NCBI GenBank assembly: GCA_011391495.1
Contig: JAABQK010000010.1
Coordinates: 1 to 64,000, forward strand
Direction: 5' to 3'
DNA length: 64,000 nucleotides
Source of the DNA: Hydrogenophaga sp.
GTDB taxonomy: Bacteria > Pseudomonadota > Gammaproteobacteria > Burkholderiales > Burkholderiaceae_C
Made by a program: the position numbers and the translations under genes. The notes under the pieces were generated by a model. It was not told the origin of the DNA, ran no database searches, and saw only the letters and a program-made list of their open reading frames with translations. Of the stretch, positions 1 through 9,483 are shown in pieces (position 1 is the first letter of the stretch; the number at the start of each line of letters is the position of its first letter).

Positions 1-53
1 TGCACCTTGCGGCGCGACCAGCGTGAGAAAAAGCTGTCGTCTTCGGCGGCCAT
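1..53 (-). CDS. DUF3306 domain protein, N-terminal fragment
   Basis: Only the first 17 codons lie in the window; the gene continues past the left edge. The N-terminus has acidic residues followed by SRWSRRK, the usual opening of DUF3306 proteins, small proteins of unknown function often encoded beside formate dehydrogenase genes. A good ribosome binding site (AGGAG, 8 nt before the ATG) precedes it. The start lies 2 nt after the stop of the C26 amidotransferase gene, so the two are probably co-transcribed. The DUF3305 gene further upstream supports the identification, because the two families usually occur together. The call rests on a short motif plus context. Confidence 0.6.
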   Translation of the reverse strand, partial: MAAEDDSFFSRWSRRKV

Positions 54-55
54 GC

Positions 56-898
56 TCACGGCTCCTCAGACGCCGGCACCCCTGAGGCCGCCGCGACGTC
101 GCGGGCACGGTGCCGGTCAGCGCGAGCGCGCGCAGCCTGCAGAAAGGCCTGCATCATCGGGCCACTGTCGAGCAGCCCCTGCGTCTCCTCGCCAGGGGTG
201 AGGTGGAACTCCGGATGCCACTGCACGCCCAGCACAAAGCCCGGACCATCGTGGCGGATGGCCTCCACGATGCCGTCGCGCGGGCTGTGCGCCTCCACCA
301 CCAGGCCAGCGCCCAGGCGATCCACGCACTGGTGGTGGATGCTGGTGACCCGGTGGGTGGTGGTGTTCCCGTACACCCGGGCCAGTGACGACCCCGCCTC
401 GAAGTGGACCTCGTGCATCAGCCGGTCGTAGTGCGTGGTGTCCTGGTGCACGATCGCGCCCGGGCGCTCGGAAGGAATGTCCTGGACCAGGGTACCGCCG
501 TAGTAAACGTTGATGAGCTGTGCGCCTCGGCACACGCCCAGCACCGGCTTGCCGGCCTCGATGAAGGCCCGCAGCAAATCAAGTTCGTAGCGGTCACGGA
601 TGGCGTCTCCCGCCCAGGCCGGGTTGCGCAGCGTGGCGCCGTAGCTTTCGGGGCAGATGTCGATGCCGCCCTGCAGGACCAGGCCGTCCAGCAGATCGAC
701 GAGTTCGGTCATGGGTGCCAGATTGGCCGACAGGGGACTGTCCTGGTCCACGAACGGCACCATCAGGGCCATCGCGCGGTGGGCCATGATCCAGTGCGCC
801 ATCGAACTCTCCAGAAACTGCAGCCGTTTCAGCGGCAGTCCCATGCCGGGCGGAGGATCGTGCAGGAGTCGGGCGCTGATGCCGATACGAAGCGTCAT
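56..898 (-). CDS. Gamma-glutamyl-GABA hydrolase-type class I amidotransferase (peptidase C26)
   Basis: A 280-aa cytoplasmic protein of the class I glutamine amidotransferase fold. The nucleophile elbow GVCRGAQLIN places the catalytic Cys at residue 123, and the WHPEFH motif near residue 228 supplies the catalytic His-Glu pair. This is the PuuD/YvdE-like C26 family, which hydrolyses gamma-glutamyl amides such as gamma-glutamyl-GABA in polyamine breakdown. The true substrate is unknown and there are no polyamine genes nearby. It sits between a DUF3305 gene (117 nt upstream) and a DUF3306 gene (2 nt downstream), an unexpected position for this enzyme. Confidence 0.85.
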   Translation of the reverse strand: MTLRIGISARLLHDPPPGMGLPLKRLQFLESSMAHWIMAHRAMALMVPFVDQDSPLSANLAPMTELVDLLDGLVLQGGIDICPESYGATLRNPAWAGDAIRDRYELDLLRAFIEAGKPVLGVCRGAQLINVYYGGTLVQDIPSERPGAIVHQDTTHYDRLMHEVHFEAGSSLARVYGNTTTHRVTSIHHQCVDRLGAGLVVEAHSPRDGIVEAIRHDGPGFVLGVQWHPEFHLTPGEETQGLLDSGPMMQAFLQAARARADRHRARDVAAASGVPASEEP

Positions 899-1015
899 GG
901 ATGGAAGTCCCTGTGGTCTCGAGATCTCGCGCTGGCCGGGATCGCACGCTGGAAGTGGCGCTGCGACCGGAGCACCCCGCCGTCTCGCGCTGCCTGGCGA
1001 CAGTCGCGGCTGGTC

Positions 1016-1660
1016 TCAACGCCCATGACCCTCTCCTGCGGGCGACATGCCGCCCCGCGGCTTGTCGGTGGAAATGCGCACGGGCTGACCGAAACGGTCG
1101 GTCAGGGGCTTGAAACTGTCGGGGCGCTGGCGGCGCTTGGGCTCGGCCTGGTAGTGCTCGGCCACGAAGCCGCGCAACCATTCCACCACCTCGGTGGGCG
1201 CGGGCACCTGGTCCACCCGCTCCTGCGCGTCGAGCCAGCGCCCGGCATCGTGGTAGCTCAGGGTCACTATCTGTGGCACGGCCATCGGTTCACCATCGAT
1301 CAGGCGCTCTTCGTCGGCACGCCAGAAGACCCAGAAGCAGGGCTGGGGGCTGGAGAGGTTGAGGAAATAGCCCTCGGCATCGTCGCGAAAGAGTTCGACC
1401 CGGCAAGCGGGAAACAGCCAGTGGCGGGACGCGGTATCGCCAGTGCCGTTCACCGGCTCCACCGCCTGCGGCTCTTGCACACCGTCCCCGGGCGCCAGGG
1501 CGGTGTCCTCGGGACCCCGGCGTGGCAGCACGTCGGCCAGAACCCAGCGCCAGGCCTGCCAGCGGCTCATCGGTCCGCTCACGGGTTCGCGGCGCATGAT
1601 CACGTCCACCTCGATGGCGGGGCGGCTGGGAGCGGTGGCAGGGGGTGGGGCTGTCGTCAT
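1016..1660 (-). CDS. DUF3305 domain protein
   Basis: A 214-aa soluble protein without signal peptide. The core (about residues 18-150) contains RREPVSGPMSRWQAWRWVL near the start, then FPACRVELFRDDAEGYFLN, and later a PQIVTLSYHDAGRWLDAQE segment with VVEWLRGFVAEHY. These are the recognisable blocks of DUF3305, an uncharacterised family found beside formate dehydrogenase and molybdoenzyme genes in Burkholderiales. A plausible role is assembly or maturation of that enzyme, but nothing here proves it. The C-terminus is basic and Arg/Lys-rich. Start chosen as the first ATG, which leaves the whole domain intact. Confidence 0.75.
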   Translation of the reverse strand: MTTAPPPATAPSRPAIEVDVIMRREPVSGPMSRWQAWRWVLADVLPRRGPEDTALAPGDGVQEPQAVEPVNGTGDTASRHWLFPACRVELFRDDAEGYFLNLSSPQPCFWVFWRADEERLIDGEPMAVPQIVTLSYHDAGRWLDAQERVDQVPAPTEVVEWLRGFVAEHYQAEPKRRQRPDSFKPLTDRFGQPVRISTDKPRGGMSPAGEGHGR

Positions 1661-1756
1661 GGCAGCCCCGAATGTAAGCCAAAGGCCTCGGGAGCCCGGT
1701 ACGTATCAGCCCTTAGCCCGACGCGCATTGTTGAATTGGCAATGCCCGTAGCCGCT

Positions 1757-3058
1757 TCAGTAGGTCTCCAGGTGCAGGCGCCCCTCGCGCTTGAGCGCAG
1801 CGCCTACGGTGTCCCAGTTCAGCCCGGCGTGGGTGGCCACATCGCGCAGGGCCAGCACCACGCCCTCTTCCATGGCCTTGAGGCCGCAGACGTAGAAGCA
1901 GGCGTTCGGGTCCTGCAGCAGCGGCACCAGATCGGCCGCGCGTTCGCGCAGGGCATCCTGCACGTAGCGTTTGGGCTGCCCCGGCGTGCGACTGAAGGTG
2001 AAATTGATGTCGATGAAGTCCTTGGGCAGGTTCTGCAAAGGGCCGAAGTACGGCAGTTCTTCCTGGGTGCGGGCACCAAAGAACAGCATCAGCTTGCCGC
2101 CCTCGAACTTGCCGCTGGCGCGCAGGCGGCGGCGCCACTCGGTCATGGCGCGCATGGGTGCCGAACCGGTGCCGGTGCAGATCATCACGATGCTGGAGCG
2201 CGGGTGGTTGGGCATCAGGAAACTGGTGCCGAACGGCCCGATCACCTCCACCTTGTCGCCCACCTGCAGGTCGCACATGAAGTTGCTGGCCACGCCGCGC
2301 ACCGGCTGACCCTGGTGGTCTTCGAGCACGCGCTTGATGGTGAGCGAGAGGTTGTTGTAGCCCGGGCGCTCGCCGTTGCGCGGGCTGGCGATGGAGTACT
2401 GGCGCGCGTGATGCGGTTTGCCCTTTGCATCGACACCGGGCGGGATGATGCCGATGGACTGGCCTTCAAGCACCGGGAAGGGCATGGACCCGAAGTCCAG
2501 CACGATGTGGTGCGTGTCGTAGTCGTGGCCAGCCTGTTTGCCGACCTCGGTCACGCGCACATTGCCGGTGACGGTGGCGGTCACCGTGTTCTCCGCGGCC
2601 TTGGGGCCGTAGAGGTTGGTGTAGGCGTGGGCCGCGCTCCAGGGCGGGAGGCTGGCGCCGTACTGCGCGGAGTTGAAAACGGTCTGTCCGCTGGGGTCCG
2701 CCGGCACGGGCACCGCGGTATCTACCCCGGCTTCAGCTTCATCTCCCGCTTCATCGCCTGCGAGATCCGCGCGCTCGGCAGCCGACAACTCGGCCGGCAG
2801 GTTGTCCCAGGTGAACTGCTCGGCCAACGAATAGGCCTTTATGCGCGGCATGGTGCGGTAGTTGTCGATCGAGCCGGTGGGGCACGGCGAGATGCAGTCG
2901 TTGCACCAGTTGCACTTGTCCGCATCGACCACGTAGTTGCGCGAATCGTGCGTGATCGCACCCACCGGGCAGATCGCTTCGCAGGTGTTGCAGCGGATGC
3001 AGATTTCGGGGTCGATCAGGTGCTGCTTGATCACAGCCGCTTCGGTGGGGGCGTTCAT
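1757..3058 (-). CDS. boxA: Benzoyl-CoA 2,3-epoxidase reductase subunit BoxA
   Basis: A 433-aa iron-sulfur flavoprotein that passes electrons from NADPH to the diiron oxygenase BoxB during aerobic benzoyl-CoA epoxidation. Two classical 4Fe-4S motifs lie at the N-terminus (Cys 20, 23, 26, 30 and Cys 49, 52, 55, 59), followed by an Ala/Asp/Glu-rich linker. A ferredoxin-NADP reductase module (about 150-433) follows, with the FAD-binding [11 protein letters not shown] block and an NADP-binding [11 protein letters not shown] loop. Size and domain order match characterised BoxA. It is last in the boxC-boxB-boxA order, 343 nt downstream of boxB, so it may partly depend on its own promoter. The start has GGAG 7 nt upstream. 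Confidence 0.95.
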   Translation of the reverse strand: MNAPTEAAVIKQHLIDPEICIRCNTCEAICPVGAITHDSRNYVVDADKCNWCNDCISPCPTGSIDNYRTMPRIKAYSLAEQFTWDNLPAELSAAERADLAGDEAGDEAEAGVDTAVPVPADPSGQTVFNSAQYGASLPPWSAAHAYTNLYGPKAAENTVTATVTGNVRVTEVGKQAGHDYDTHHIVLDFGSMPFPVLEGQSIGIIPPGVDAKGKPHHARQYSIASPRNGERPGYNNLSLTIKRVLEDHQGQPVRGVASNFMCDLQVGDKVEVIGPFGTSFLMPNHPRSSIVMICTGTGSAPMRAMTEWRRRLRASGKFEGGKLMLFFGARTQEELPYFGPLQNLPKDFIDINFTFSRTPGQPKRYVQDALRERAADLVPLLQDPNACFYVCGLKAMEEGVVLALRDVATHAGLNWDTVGAALKREGRLHLETY

Positions 3059-3401
3059 CTGGGGTCTCCGGCTTCTTGTGTGATGCTTCTATTGTCTGGC
3101 TTGTTGTGGCTTCGTGGCACCGCGTGAACCCGGGCAACTGACTCCGTTCGTGTGCCCCGCCGGCCTGCGGCCGGCTCCTCCTCTACCTCACTGCGCCGGT
3201 CACCCCGACCCATGCTAGGTAGCGCGCGAAGGAGGAGAAAAAAGAGAGACGGAACGGCAAGCACCTCTCCGGAGCGCGTGCCCTACCCGGGGATGCGGTG
3301 GAACCGGCTTAGCCGGGCCACTCGCATCGCCCCCCCTCCAAGCGCCGAAGGCGCGCCAGAGAGGGGAGAAGCCGCGAAGCGGCGCAGGGGGGAGTCACCG
3401 T
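3059..3401. other. 343-nt boxB-boxA intergenic region with hairpins and a dispersed repeat
   Basis: No credible coding sequence was found here. It holds a perfect 7-bp GC hairpin (GCCGGCC-TGC-GGCCGGC, 3159-3175). It also holds one copy of a dispersed intergenic element (3285-3400, minus orientation) whose core reads GGCCCGGCTAAGCCGGTTCC and recurs near 34340 and 35325. The element lies between two genes that should be expressed together, so it may affect mRNA stability or uncouple boxA from boxCB. I could not pick out a convincing boxA promoter. Confidence 0.6.
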
Positions 3402-4829
<1,428 letters not shown>

Positions 4830-4927
4830 GTTTTGGCTCCTGCGGGTTTCTCGTTCGGTGGACTGTCGTTCGGTTGCGGCTGGCTCCACCGGGAAACCCA
4901 CCGCACAACAAGACTGACGGGATTGGC

Positions 4928-6586
4928 TCAGACGCGGTTCATGTCGAACTGCGCCTTGTCGCCTTTGCCGTAGACCTTCAAGGCGCCCTTGTCGCCGACG
5001 GCGTTGGGGCGCTGGAAGATCCAGTTCTGCCAGGCGGTGAGGCGGCCGAAGACGCGGGTGGCCATGTTCTCTTTCTGCGCGAAACGCAGGTTGGCTTCGA
5101 GTCCGGTGAGGGCGTCGGGCGACATGGCGGCACGCTCCTCCAGCGCCATGCGCACTTCGTCGGCCCAGTCGATGTCGTCGGGCGCGGCGGTCACGAGGCC
5201 CAGCGCCAAGGCGGCGTCGGCGTCGAGTGCCTTGCCGATGGCGCCGCGCGCGGCTTCCATCGGAGCAGCCTCTTCGTAGAAGCGGCGCTGCAGGCGCGAC
5301 TGGTCGTTCACCATCGGCAGGAAGCCGAAGTTGAATTCGCTCAGTTGCAGCTTCGGCGCCATCTCGGCGTCGTCGGGCAGGGCCAGCATGTAGGCGCGGT
5401 CGGCGCAGAAGGCCAGCTCGGCCAACGTGCCGGCGAAGCAGGAGCCCGATTCGATCAGGGCGAACAGGCTGCGCGAGGACACGTCGAGGCGTGCAAAGGT
5501 GCGGCGCAGCGCGCCGATGGTCTCGCGCACGAACCAGTGGTCCTTGTGCGCCAGCATCAGGGCGTCGTTGGCCAGCACGGCGGCAGCATCGCCTTCGGTC
5601 TTGAGCACCCAGGTGCCGATGTCGAGTTCGTTGGTGCGCAGGCACAGGATGGCGTCGTCCAGCTCGCGCGCCATCTGCAGCGGGTACCAGGCGGCGCCCG
5701 CGGCTTCGATGCCAGCCACGTCAGTCGGCTGCGCGCCGTTCGGGGCCTTCAGGGTGATCGTGGCGTTGCGCCTGGCGCGGTCGATCGCCACGTTGACATG
5801 CGTGTAGGCGATGCCGTCGGCGCTGTCGCTGCGTTCAATGCGCGGCAGCGCCACGCCTTTCGCACCGGCCGGGCGGTCGCTCTGGGCGGCCAGCTTCGTT
5901 GCACGCTCGCTCACGGCGGCGGCGAACTGCTGCGGCTTGGCCACGGCGTCCACCAGGCGCCAGTCCACGGCCTTCTGGCCACGCACGCCTTCGCTGGTGG
6001 TGCAGAAGATGTCGGCCAGGTCGTGGCGCACGTGGCGCTTGTCGGTCACGCGGGTCAGGCCGCCGGTGCCGGGCAGCACGCCGAGCAGCGGCACTTCGGG
6101 CAGGCTGACGGCGCTGGAGCGGTCGTCCACCAGCAGGATCTCGTCGCAGGCCAGGGCCAGCTCGTAACCGCCGCCGGCGCAGGCGCCGTTCAGCGCGGCC
6201 AGGAATTTGAGGCCCGAGTGTTTGCTGGTGTCTTCGATGCCGTTGCGGGTTTCGTTGGTGAACTTGCAGAAGTTCACCTTCCAGGCGTGGCTGGAGACAC
6301 CGAGCATGAAGATGTTGGCGCCCGAGCAGAACACGCGGTCCTTGCCGCTGGTGACGACCACGGCGCGCACTTCGGGGTGTTCGAAGCGGATGCGGTTCAG
6401 CGCGTCGTGCAGCTCGATGTCCACGCCCAGGTCGTAGCTGTTGAGCTTGAGCTTGTAGCCCGGGCGGATGCCGGCGTCTTCGTCGATGTCGATCGCCAGC
6501 GTGGCGGTCGAGCCGTCAAAGCTCAACTTCCAATGGTGGTACTGGCTGGGCTCGGTGCGGTAATCGACGGCATTCGGGTTGTTCAT
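4928..6586 (-). CDS. boxC: 2,3-epoxybenzoyl-CoA dihydrolase BoxC
   Basis: A 552-aa member of the enoyl-CoA hydratase (crotonase) superfamily that opens the epoxide ring of 2,3-epoxybenzoyl-CoA hydrolytically, giving 3,4-dehydroadipyl-CoA semialdehyde and formate. The oxyanion-hole region CSGANIFMLG and the GACAGGGYELALACDE block near residue 150 are typical crotonase signatures. The long second half is characteristic of BoxC. The ATG at 6586 (MNNPNAVDYR) is preferred over an upstream in-frame start because of GGAG 7 nt before it. It is first of the boxCBA genes, with a strong promoter and operator about 80-125 nt upstream. Confidence 0.95.
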   Translation of the reverse strand: MNNPNAVDYRTEPSQYHHWKLSFDGSTATLAIDIDEDAGIRPGYKLKLNSYDLGVDIELHDALNRIRFEHPEVRAVVVTSGKDRVFCSGANIFMLGVSSHAWKVNFCKFTNETRNGIEDTSKHSGLKFLAALNGACAGGGYELALACDEILLVDDRSSAVSLPEVPLLGVLPGTGGLTRVTDKRHVRHDLADIFCTTSEGVRGQKAVDWRLVDAVAKPQQFAAAVSERATKLAAQSDRPAGAKGVALPRIERSDSADGIAYTHVNVAIDRARRNATITLKAPNGAQPTDVAGIEAAGAAWYPLQMARELDDAILCLRTNELDIGTWVLKTEGDAAAVLANDALMLAHKDHWFVRETIGALRRTFARLDVSSRSLFALIESGSCFAGTLAELAFCADRAYMLALPDDAEMAPKLQLSEFNFGFLPMVNDQSRLQRRFYEEAAPMEAARGAIGKALDADAALALGLVTAAPDDIDWADEVRMALEERAAMSPDALTGLEANLRFAQKENMATRVFGRLTAWQNWIFQRPNAVGDKGALKVYGKGDKAQFDMNRV

Positions 6587-6667
6587 GGCTGTCTCCAGTT
6601 TGTGGGCGGCGGGAAAACAAGGGGTGCCGACCTGCATTCCATCACCGGTGGGCACCGAATGATGTGA

Positions 6668-6696
6668 ATAATATTGCATCTTTTCAAAAACGTCAA
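6668..6696 (-). promoter_or_regulatory. Sigma70-type promoter of boxC
   Basis: Read on the minus strand: TTGACG, 17 nt, TATTAT. This is close to the consensus for both elements and for spacing. It lies just downstream of boxR and about 80-110 nt upstream of the boxC ATG. The -35 box directly abuts a TGCA-N6-TGCA operator and another TGCA lies in the spacer beside the -10, so a bound regulator should block RNA polymerase. Confidence 0.75.
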
Positions 6697-6710
6697 TGCA
6701 TTTTCATGCA
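6675..6710. promoter_or_regulatory. BoxR operator at the boxC promoter (TGCA-N6-TGCA plus a third TGCA)
   Basis: TGCATTTTCATGCA occupies 6697-6710 and a further TGCA lies at 6675-6678. BzdR/BoxR-type regulators are known to bind TGCA palindromes spaced by 6 nt. The same arrangement recurs at 7709-7748 next to boxR and boxD, the expected pattern for one repressor controlling both arms of the cluster. Confidence 0.7.
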
Positions 6711-6712
6711 TG

Positions 6713-7660
6713 TCACAAAATACCCAGCACCTCCCGCACCTGGGTACGTAGGCCGTCAAAGGCGTCGTCCACGCTCTGGCCACTGGTATTGAAGTGCAGG
6801 TCCGCCTTGGAATAGAAGGCCGAGCGCCCGGCCAGGATGCGCTTCAAGTCTTCCATCGCCTCGCGGCTGGCGGCCATGGGGCGCATATCGCCCTGCGCCG
6901 CCACGCGACCCATGTGGTCGGCCGGGTCGGCCTGCAGCCAGACGGTGGTGCAGTGGGTGAGCAAGAGGTTGAAATTGGCCGCGTCCGACACCAGGCCGCC
7001 GGGCGTGGCAATCACCACCTCGGGGTAGATCTGGATCGTCTCTTCCAGCGCGCGGCGCTCGTAACGGCGGTAGGCCGGTGTTCCGTACAGGGCATGGATT
7101 TCGTTGATGCTGCAGCCGGCGAATTTTTCGATCTCGCGACTCAGTTCCACAAAGGCGTAACCGAGGTCGTCGGCGAGGCGTTGCCCGAGCGTGGATTTGC
7201 CCGCGCCGCGCAGGCCGATCAAGGCGATGCGGGCCTGGCGCCCGGCATCGTCCACCGGCGCCGCATGGCCGTCCAGCAGGCCACCGATGGCCATGCGCAC
7301 GCGCCGCAGATCGGCCTCGTTGCGCTTCTCCAGCAGTTCGCGGATCAGCAGCCATTCGGGCGACGAGGTGGTCACGTCGCCCAGCAGTTCGGTCAGCGAA
7401 CACTGCAGCGCCTGCGCCACCTGCAGCAGCACCAGGATGGAGGCGTTGCCGGTGCCGTATTCAAGGTTGGCGAGGTGGCGCTCGGACACGTCGGCGGAGA
7501 GGGCCACGGCCTTGCGCGTCATGCCGCGGCGCGAGCGCAGCGTGCGCACCCGCTCGCCCAGCGACACCAGAAACGGGTGGCGCGACGGCTCGTCGGTCTC
7601 GGCAGGTTGGGAGGCGGCTTCGGGCGCCAGGTCCAGGGTGGCCGGTTCTTTCATGGGCAT
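6713..7660 (-). CDS. boxR: BoxR-type benzoyl-CoA-responsive repressor (HTH-XRE plus shikimate-kinase-like domain)
   Basis: A 315-aa two-domain regulator. An XRE-type helix-turn-helix (about residues 30-95, with TLRSRRGMTRKAVAL and SERHLANLEYG) is joined to a shikimate-kinase-like domain carrying a Walker A loop GLRGAGKSTLG. In BzdR/BoxR proteins the second domain senses benzoyl-CoA and releases the repressor from DNA. The gene reads toward boxC and ends 3 nt before the boxC operator. The frame can be extended to a TTG at 7702; I chose the ATG at 7660, and the ATG at 7654 is equally possible. It is divergent from boxD. Confidence 0.92.
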   Translation of the reverse strand: MPMKEPATLDLAPEAASQPAETDEPSRHPFLVSLGERVRTLRSRRGMTRKAVALSADVSERHLANLEYGTGNASILVLLQVAQALQCSLTELLGDVTTSSPEWLLIRELLEKRNEADLRRVRMAIGGLLDGHAAPVDDAGRQARIALIGLRGAGKSTLGQRLADDLGYAFVELSREIEKFAGCSINEIHALYGTPAYRRYERRALEETIQIYPEVVIATPGGLVSDAANFNLLLTHCTTVWLQADPADHMGRVAAQGDMRPMAASREAMEDLKRILAGRSAFYSKADLHFNTSGQSVDDAFDGLRTQVREVLGIL

Positions 7661-7690
7661 CGGTGATTTGAGGGTTATCCCTGAGGGGGC

Positions 7691-7748
7691 TTGCTTTCCC
7701 AAGAAACATGCACTTTAATGCATACACCGCAAGACGCAAGATAGTGCA
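7691..7748. promoter_or_regulatory. boxR/boxD divergent control region with TGCA-N6-TGCA operator
   Basis: TGCACTTTAATGCA lies at 7709-7722 and a third TGCA at 7745-7748, matching the operator layout at boxC. On the plus strand a possible boxD promoter (TTGCTT at 7691-7696, 17 nt, TTTAAT at 7714-7719) overlaps the palindrome. The boxR promoter on the minus strand is not clear. The operator is about 50 nt upstream of the boxR ATG and about 90 nt upstream of the boxD ATG. Confidence 0.65.
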
Positions 7749-7809
7749 TTTATAGCGTCAATCCCGCCCGGCGACCAGCCCTGTTGATCAACCCCCATCC
7801 CGACCCGAC

Positions 7810-9387
7810 ATGAACTCCACGCCCCTGCTCCCCAACTTCCTCGCCGGCCGCTGGCAAGACGGCACCGGCAACGGCACCACCCTGCTCGACCCGGTGCTGG
7901 GCACGCCCCTGGTGCGCGTGAGCAGCGCCGGGCTGGACCTGGCCGAAGGTTTTGCTTCCGCGCGCGAACAGGGCGGCGCCGCCCTGCGAGCACTCACTTA
8001 CCGGCAGCGCGCCGCGCTGCTGGGTGAGATCGTGAAGGTGTTGCAGGCGAACCGCGACGCGTATTACGAGATCGCCACCGCCAACTGCGGCACCACCACC
8101 AAGGACTCGGCGGTGGACATCGACGGCGGCATCTTCACCCTGGGCTACTACGCCAAGCAGGGCGAGGCCCTGGGCGACGCCAGGCTGCTGCTCGACGGCG
8201 AGCGCATCCGCATGGCCAAGGACCCGGTGTTCCAGACGCAGCACATCCTGAGCCCCACGCGCGGCGTGGCGCTGTTCATCAACGCCTTCAACTTCCCGAG
8301 CTGGGGTCTGTGGGAAAAGGCCGCGCCGGCCCTGCTCTCGGGCGTGCCGGTGATCATCAAGCCTGCCACCGCCACCGCCTGGCTGACCCAGCGCATGGTG
8401 AAAGACGTGGTGGACGCCGGCATCCTGCCCGCGGGCGCGCTCTCGGTGGTGTGCGGCTCTTCCGCCGGGCTGATGGACCAGCTCGGCCCGTTTGACGTGG
8501 TGAGCTTCACCGGATCGGCCGAGACCGCGCGCATCATCCGCAGCCACCCGGCGGTGGCGCAGCGCTCGGTGCGCTGCAACATCGAAGCCGACAGCCTGAA
8601 CAGCGCCCTGCTCGACCCGGCTGCGGCCGCGGGCGACGAAGCCTTCAAGCTGCTGGTGAGCGAGGTGGTGCGGGAGATGACGGTCAAGAGCGGTCAGAAG
8701 TGCACCGCGATCCGCCGCATCTTCGTGCCGCGCGCGCTGTTCGACGCCACCGCCCAGGCCATCGCCGCCAAGCTGGGCAAGACCACCGTGGGCAACCCGC
8801 GCAACGAGACCACCCGCATGGGCGCGGTGGTGAGCCGAGAACAATTCGACAGCGTGACCGCCGGCATCGCCCACCTGAAGACCGAGGCCGAGGTGCTGTT
8901 CGATGGCAGCGCCGCCGCGCTGGTGGACGCCGACCCGGCGGTGGCCGCCTGCGTGGCGCCGGTGCTGCTGGGCCACCGTCAGCCGGCGCAGGCCAAGGTG
9001 TTGCACGAGGTCGAGGTGTTCGGCCCGGTGGCCACCCTCATGGCCTACGACAGCCTGGAGCAGGCGCTGGAGCTGATCCGCCGCGGCGAAGGCTCGCTGG
9101 TGGCTTCGGTCTACAGCAGCGACCCGGCTTTCATCGCCCACGCCGCCGCCGAGCTGGGCTCCAGCCACGGCCGCGTGCACGCCATTTCACCCGACGTGGC
9201 CGCCGTGCAGAGCGGCCACGGCAACGTGATGCCGATGAGCCTGCACGGCGGCCCGGGCCGCGCCGGGGGCGGCGAAGAGCTCGGCGGCCTGCGCGCGCTG
9301 GGCTTCTACCACCGCCGCAGCGCGGTGCAGGGCAGCACGGCGGCACTGGACGTGCTGGCGACTTCCGGCACACCATTCAAACCCTGA
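7810..9387 (+). CDS. boxD: 3,4-dehydroadipyl-CoA semialdehyde dehydrogenase BoxD
   Basis: A 525-aa aldehyde dehydrogenase superfamily protein that oxidises the BoxC product to 3,4-dehydroadipyl-CoA with NADP+. The catalytic Cys is residue 298 (SGQKCTAIRR) and the general-base Glu is residue 259 (CNIEADSLN). The cofactor-binding region INAFNFPSWGLWEKAAPALL and the GSAETA loop are clear. The protein resembles the ALDH half of PaaZ, as BoxD does. The first ATG, 21 nt after a stop-poor leader, is used. It is the first gene of the plus-strand arm, followed by bclA after a 96-nt gap with a palindromic repeat. Confidence 0.93.
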   Translation: MNSTPLLPNFLAGRWQDGTGNGTTLLDPVLGTPLVRVSSAGLDLAEGFASAREQGGAALRALTYRQRAALLGEIVKVLQANRDAYYEIATANCGTTTKDSAVDIDGGIFTLGYYAKQGEALGDARLLLDGERIRMAKDPVFQTQHILSPTRGVALFINAFNFPSWGLWEKAAPALLSGVPVIIKPATATAWLTQRMVKDVVDAGILPAGALSVVCGSSAGLMDQLGPFDVVSFTGSAETARIIRSHPAVAQRSVRCNIEADSLNSALLDPAAAAGDEAFKLLVSEVVREMTVKSGQKCTAIRRIFVPRALFDATAQAIAAKLGKTTVGNPRNETTRMGAVVSREQFDSVTAGIAHLKTEAEVLFDGSAAALVDADPAVAACVAPVLLGHRQPAQAKVLHEVEVFGPVATLMAYDSLEQALELIRRGEGSLVASVYSSDPAFIAHAAAELGSSHGRVHAISPDVAAVQSGHGNVMPMSLHGGPGRAGGGEELGGLRALGFYHRRSAVQGSTAALDVLATSGTPFKP

Positions 9388-9391
9388 GCGC

Positions 9392-9451
9392 CCGTTCGCC
9401 CTGAGCTTGTCGAAGGGCTCGCGAGGGCTTCGACAGGCTCAGTCCGAACGG
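9392..9451. repeat. 60-nt imperfect palindrome (REP-like) between boxD and bclA
   Basis: Arms CCGTTCGCCCTGAGCTTGTC and the near-complement GACAGGCTCAGTCCGAACGG flank a short GAAGGGCTCGCGAGGGCTTC centre. It would form a long hairpin in the boxD-bclA transcript. Elements ending GACAGGCTCAG-CCGAACGG are, from general knowledge, widespread intergenic palindromes in proteobacteria. Only this copy was seen in the window. Confidence 0.75.
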
Positions 9452-9483
9452 TGCTTTTGCAGCAGTACAAACAGGAGACAGAC

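Noticed and set aside
404-3127. 907-codon plus-strand open frame over the C26, DUF3305 and boxA genes
   Set aside because: It spans three clear minus-strand genes and two intergenic gaps; an artefact of high GC.
4830-5645. Upstream extension of boxB as a fusion protein
   Set aside because: The extension is read out of frame through boxC and is Arg-rich; boxB has its own ATG with a strong ribosome site.
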